From IMG/VR virus record IMGVR_UViG_3300031787_000494, positions 1-33,302 of that record: DNA of 33,302 nt; one strand, written 5' to 3'. Below are positions 32,901 through 33,302 of this stretch, in pieces (the first letter of the stretch is position 1; each line of letters begins with the position of its first letter). A model generated the notes under the pieces. The model had not been told where the DNA came from and made no database searches. It saw only the letters and a list, made by a program, of their open reading frames with translations. The DNA comes from a virus. A program made the translations under genes and the position numbers.

Positions 32901-33302
32901 CATCAAATGTCAAAGAGGGCGTACAAGGGTCAAAGATAGTAAGAGGGAATGTTATCCCTGCTGATATGGTTGACGTAGGCAAGACAATGGAGTATGTCAA
33001 TAAAATGATGGAGGCCCAAGATAAGCTTGTCAGACAAAAGGCAATTGAAAGTCTACAAAATCTTATGGACGTAGATGTATCTGACCTTACATATGATAAG
33101 ATAGTAGAATTGATTGATTTAGTTAGACAAGAAGAAAATACATCGGGAGAACAAAAAGAAGAAATATCAAAAAAAATAGAAGAGTTCTTTAAGCTAAATA
33201 AAGACAGAGAGAAAGCGGTAAGAGATGCTATTAACAAAATGTTTGACTCTTATGCCGCTGTTATAAAGAATATGTTTGAGACAGGCATCGACCCATTCTC
33301 TG
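26747..33302 (+). CDS. Giant virion/polyvalent-type protein with nucleotidyltransferase domain, partial (runs off the window)
   Basis: ATG 26747 follows the previous stop by 14 bases; I read the frame codon by codon to the right edge and found no stop, giving at least 2185 residues. Order: a tandem motif at residues 1-66; a long helical Lys/Glu/Gln-rich part; a Gly/Ala-rich nonpolar stretch at about 600-800; a Pro/Thr/Glu/Lys low-complexity, repeat-bearing linker at about 1080-1310; an MNT-type nucleotidyltransferase domain at about 1562-1675; then helical sections to the edge (EAITATINWID lies before the nucleotidyltransferase, KKVKDLVKKNK after it). Giant multi-domain proteins of this kind are known in phages as polyvalent proteins, ejected with the genome to act on the host. 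The frame is a single one; no frameshift was seen. No RNA polymerase motif (DFDGD type) is visible in this part. Confidence 0.8.
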   Translation, partial: MNEEYIKSLYDWIVSQDNEFSNVSLQDFSEGLKNETYVKEIHNYLLQKDNSFASLDEFSAGLKSTQQPMAQEQQPVKKKEAFGDYGVLGYQQTEGPIQRSIKEGKPTESLSEEFSSGSQLADAYGLPVKGLEKITQTQQDVAQIEKPKSPFDLQLKQEVYAKKQEEIQKEQLRVLRETNALKQKEQEIQKEIQLEANLRSETPDFINKLSTVNTSIFDDYSNIDAIKKEFAPYGIVVEKTGFFGNKLTARSLNGEVSVEIDLSVDSNTEKAAELERLRSFIKQNNRVSEEEDFLNKALRAKNMRPSARTNDDGTQSTVKFVSFDNKVIPTLFPKVPNPKTKDDWMELPFEQALEEAKKRGEVFTFKTDKEAKDFAAGSWKEISKVDIEGDKFFKQRGRDYMSDAKKLDRYKELESIINFVEGYNLKSRTSDGYKGSALTELAKEQYPNLFIGGNKLRGDINEVVAQYKKERDLLKSQVKDMTFMKQDGTLEKTVMDFDAHLANLQREASMESAKLFREAKTDIDIIDAESLKRFNMPIETLMKENVNNIQDKQAYNNLVQKYSEAQKIAKTAAMKYDESQTYFDAKTNKEITSELSDNWNAISSSLSDGLKNGFIGDQLLALSMPGYVSWSGVKDKESAAKYISSTLAGMSGTQSRTMTRLAAATSAMDWIDVILDDPFEATTIAVGQSLSQMLPYGIKIVPAITAPSTGIGSVTGLLGGPFAPFTVTTGATAGFFTGLKMGQAVTGFATEYTNAVMEAVENNGYKALDPESLEQALNDQRVWDEARAVGLARGVPIAVVDYVTAGLAGKMIKPASKLATTSSKLSRAAAENVIIDPLAESGGELVAQGSEIVFGTGRKEIDFNEVALEGLGSIGTNVPNYVLNTYSAIKKNTDIDLAYSLTDYKNIASENVSDERISSWANNMQRLGKIDESVNQKIQENVGLRRDAKGLMSVGGKKVNDNVTARTMELLAAKKELTSSKERQEIYGEDIRAINEELSAMGKSKELLPAENQVDLSSISGIETKEVGEYMINGRRYTKQQFLDKINSSTPERLAKLNIGVKNDEEVSQTLNDKLDAFQKQTTGEVSVQPEAGIGQEMVEGEPETGLEAAPKQGLSPEESQRKEELLAAFENPSELESFTEGEPKPLIKVNDAYEDKADAQAELDALLQKEQATPEGLGAQLEIAEKEAAPVQPVETFTEQDKARQQELTDALAKADKRRKNITVGETVMPKADVKAELDALNQKELSSQQPVTEPVTETLTPEQEADKLEQMMLAKMGAPKVEAAPVTETPVTETVPITEVAPEATEEVKGSPWDIVNAEEKAYREKQQKDKDQATSDIELINNGDQKTIDKYFKKSGYVEITGNETNPNLKGRKGVYKQTGASLIIKGSKQKAALDTATNISKKKIQGLPSARVEQIVREFEKKSKQPKTEAPVTEGKVETENEKTAKRIRGKKMKGTLSTLDFGITQTVYNGALEFMARQVESGTKIGEAITATINWIDTKVGNIKWDKESFSKYMNTAAEQKKDIPELKDVNSTTKLLKKNNTILSALRDAIANINRSYVLINGIKYTKDEIKDLIYDIIGSEVDKIVDIKITGSRVYGTSKNNSDLDIIVEYEGDIREDTLFDIANGERLKIGNVRIDINPIKAEKSGTISENAIKERKYLDEVADEKYLARAYHSAKVDGTNPKLVEAVEGLLQPAKEKTPSLSDAVRSLKIKGPGGLQSNILGVPIAIWNAAVLTTANAIDAGVAVSKAVKKGVKKVKDLVKKNKLSSKITDKEIDDVILKNIFEVIRKKAKDSGFSDTGVRIYLKRNGIDDATIDMLFGAPEEASTSKLNETILPGYNEMMNKVDAMIARQIKRGTAVDKIGKNLDALLRKFDAYINATDAQKKALEQEARNRIGAAQKRAPSTGRILGAFKDITNLGRKEKSTILNNIMRLSKDAANDLANEIKAMKVNGKITISQFTAIQKRLSKVNFSNESSISSFVDYMAKVFKDAEYAEKKARANDLRSKIKQLSKNKGKFGNLTTFAAEFAKIDPAMVENIDEYIEMASNVKEGVQGSKIVRGNVIPADMVDVGKTMEYVNKMMEAQDKLVRQKAIESLQNLMDVDVSDLTYDKIVELIDLVRQEENTSGEQKEEISKKIEEFFKLNKDREKAVRDAINKMFDSYAAVIKNMFETGIDPFS
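30500..30672 (+). repeat. Val-Thr-Glu-Pro repeats in the linker of the giant protein
   Basis: In the reading frame of the giant protein, units of PVTE and related forms recur (QPVTEPVTETL, APVTETPVTETVPITEVAP), broken by helical units with a recurring LTPEQ-type start followed by EL-x2-L (LSPEESQRKEELLAAF at about 30088, FTEQDKARQQELTDAL, LTPEQEADKLEQMM). It looks like a flexible linker that grew by duplication. Similar Pro/Thr/Glu stretches occur in the 490-residue protein. Confidence 0.7.
31430..31770 (+). other. MNT-type nucleotidyltransferase domain within the giant protein
   Basis: Residues about 1562-1675. The motif GSRVYGTSKNNSDLD is an exact GSx10DxD signature of minimal nucleotidyltransferases (G1598, S1599, D1610, D1612). 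A third acidic residue follows at D1643 in VRIDINPI, as the family requires for metal binding. The surrounding pattern (VEYEGDIREDTLFDIANGER, then NPIKAEKSGTI) is one I recall from nucleotidyltransferase domains in polyvalent proteins. Such domains transfer a nucleotide to a protein or RNA, for instance MntA antitoxins that AMPylate HEPN toxins. Sampled lines in 31381-31740 have about 26% GC, against 35-45% in flanking lines. Confidence 0.85.

Noticed and set aside
26747-33302. Giant virion RNA polymerase of crAss-like phages
   Set aside because: Position and size fit, but no DFDGD-type catalytic motif was seen in the visible 2185 residues, and the recognisable enzyme domain is a nucleotidyltransferase. 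The unseen C-terminus could still change this.
1-33302. tRNA genes, integrase or attachment sites
   Set aside because: The only gaps above 50 bases are 9937-9988, 12556-12621 and 13375-13457, and they hold promoter and terminator signals; no cloverleaf or recombinase motif was seen.

Overview
The window is a 33.3 kb stretch of a tailed double-stranded DNA phage of a Bacteroidota-type host. All genes lie on the + strand and are tightly packed. Starts are usually preceded by A/T-rich leaders (for example aaataaata or aaaatcaa before ATG) rather than Shine-Dalgarno sequences, and two intergenic sites match the Bacteroidota TAnnTTTG promoter box. No integrase, tRNA, CRISPR array or bacterial gene is visible. 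The packaging and head genes, together with a P22 gp10-like stabilisation ('muzzle') protein and giant cargo proteins, suggest a podovirus related to crAss-like phages. That placement is inference from remembered family features, not from a search.

Layout: 1-188 is the tail end of an upstream structural gene. 200-2020 is a lysis region: an endolysin candidate (peptidoglycan-binding domain plus L,D-transpeptidase-like H...SxGC catalytic motif) flanked by two paralogous small proteins, then two holin candidates. 2026-4293 holds a coiled-coil protein, a fibre-like protein, a probable GroES-like co-chaperonin and a small helical protein in the terminase small-subunit position. 4271-7504 is the large terminase, split by a 329-residue LAGLIDADG intein inserted exactly after the Walker B acidic pair. 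7501-12555 holds portal, scaffold and major capsid protein, closed by a strong terminator. 12622-13374 is an unknown gene followed by a second terminator and a promoter-like box. 13458-21908 is the neck and tail module (two ring-protein candidates, a 1558-residue muzzle protein, two accessory proteins). 21919-22332 is a GNAT-like acetyltransferase.

22335 to the window end holds putative internal virion (ejection/cargo) proteins, ending in a single reading frame that stays open for at least 2185 residues and runs off the edge. This giant protein has a Gly/Ala-rich nonpolar stretch, a repeat-rich linker and an embedded MNT-type nucleotidyltransferase domain with a full GSx10DxD motif, in an AT-rich island. 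It resembles phage 'polyvalent' proteins that are delivered with the DNA.

The most interesting points are: (1) the terminase intein with a Met where the penultimate His is usual; (2) the nucleotidyltransferase inside a giant virion-type protein; (3) a duplicated ~30-residue N-terminal motif shared by two otherwise different cargo-type proteins, a possible packaging tag; (4) a GroES-like gene in the packaging cassette. Local GC values quoted are hand counts on sampled 60-base lines and are approximate.
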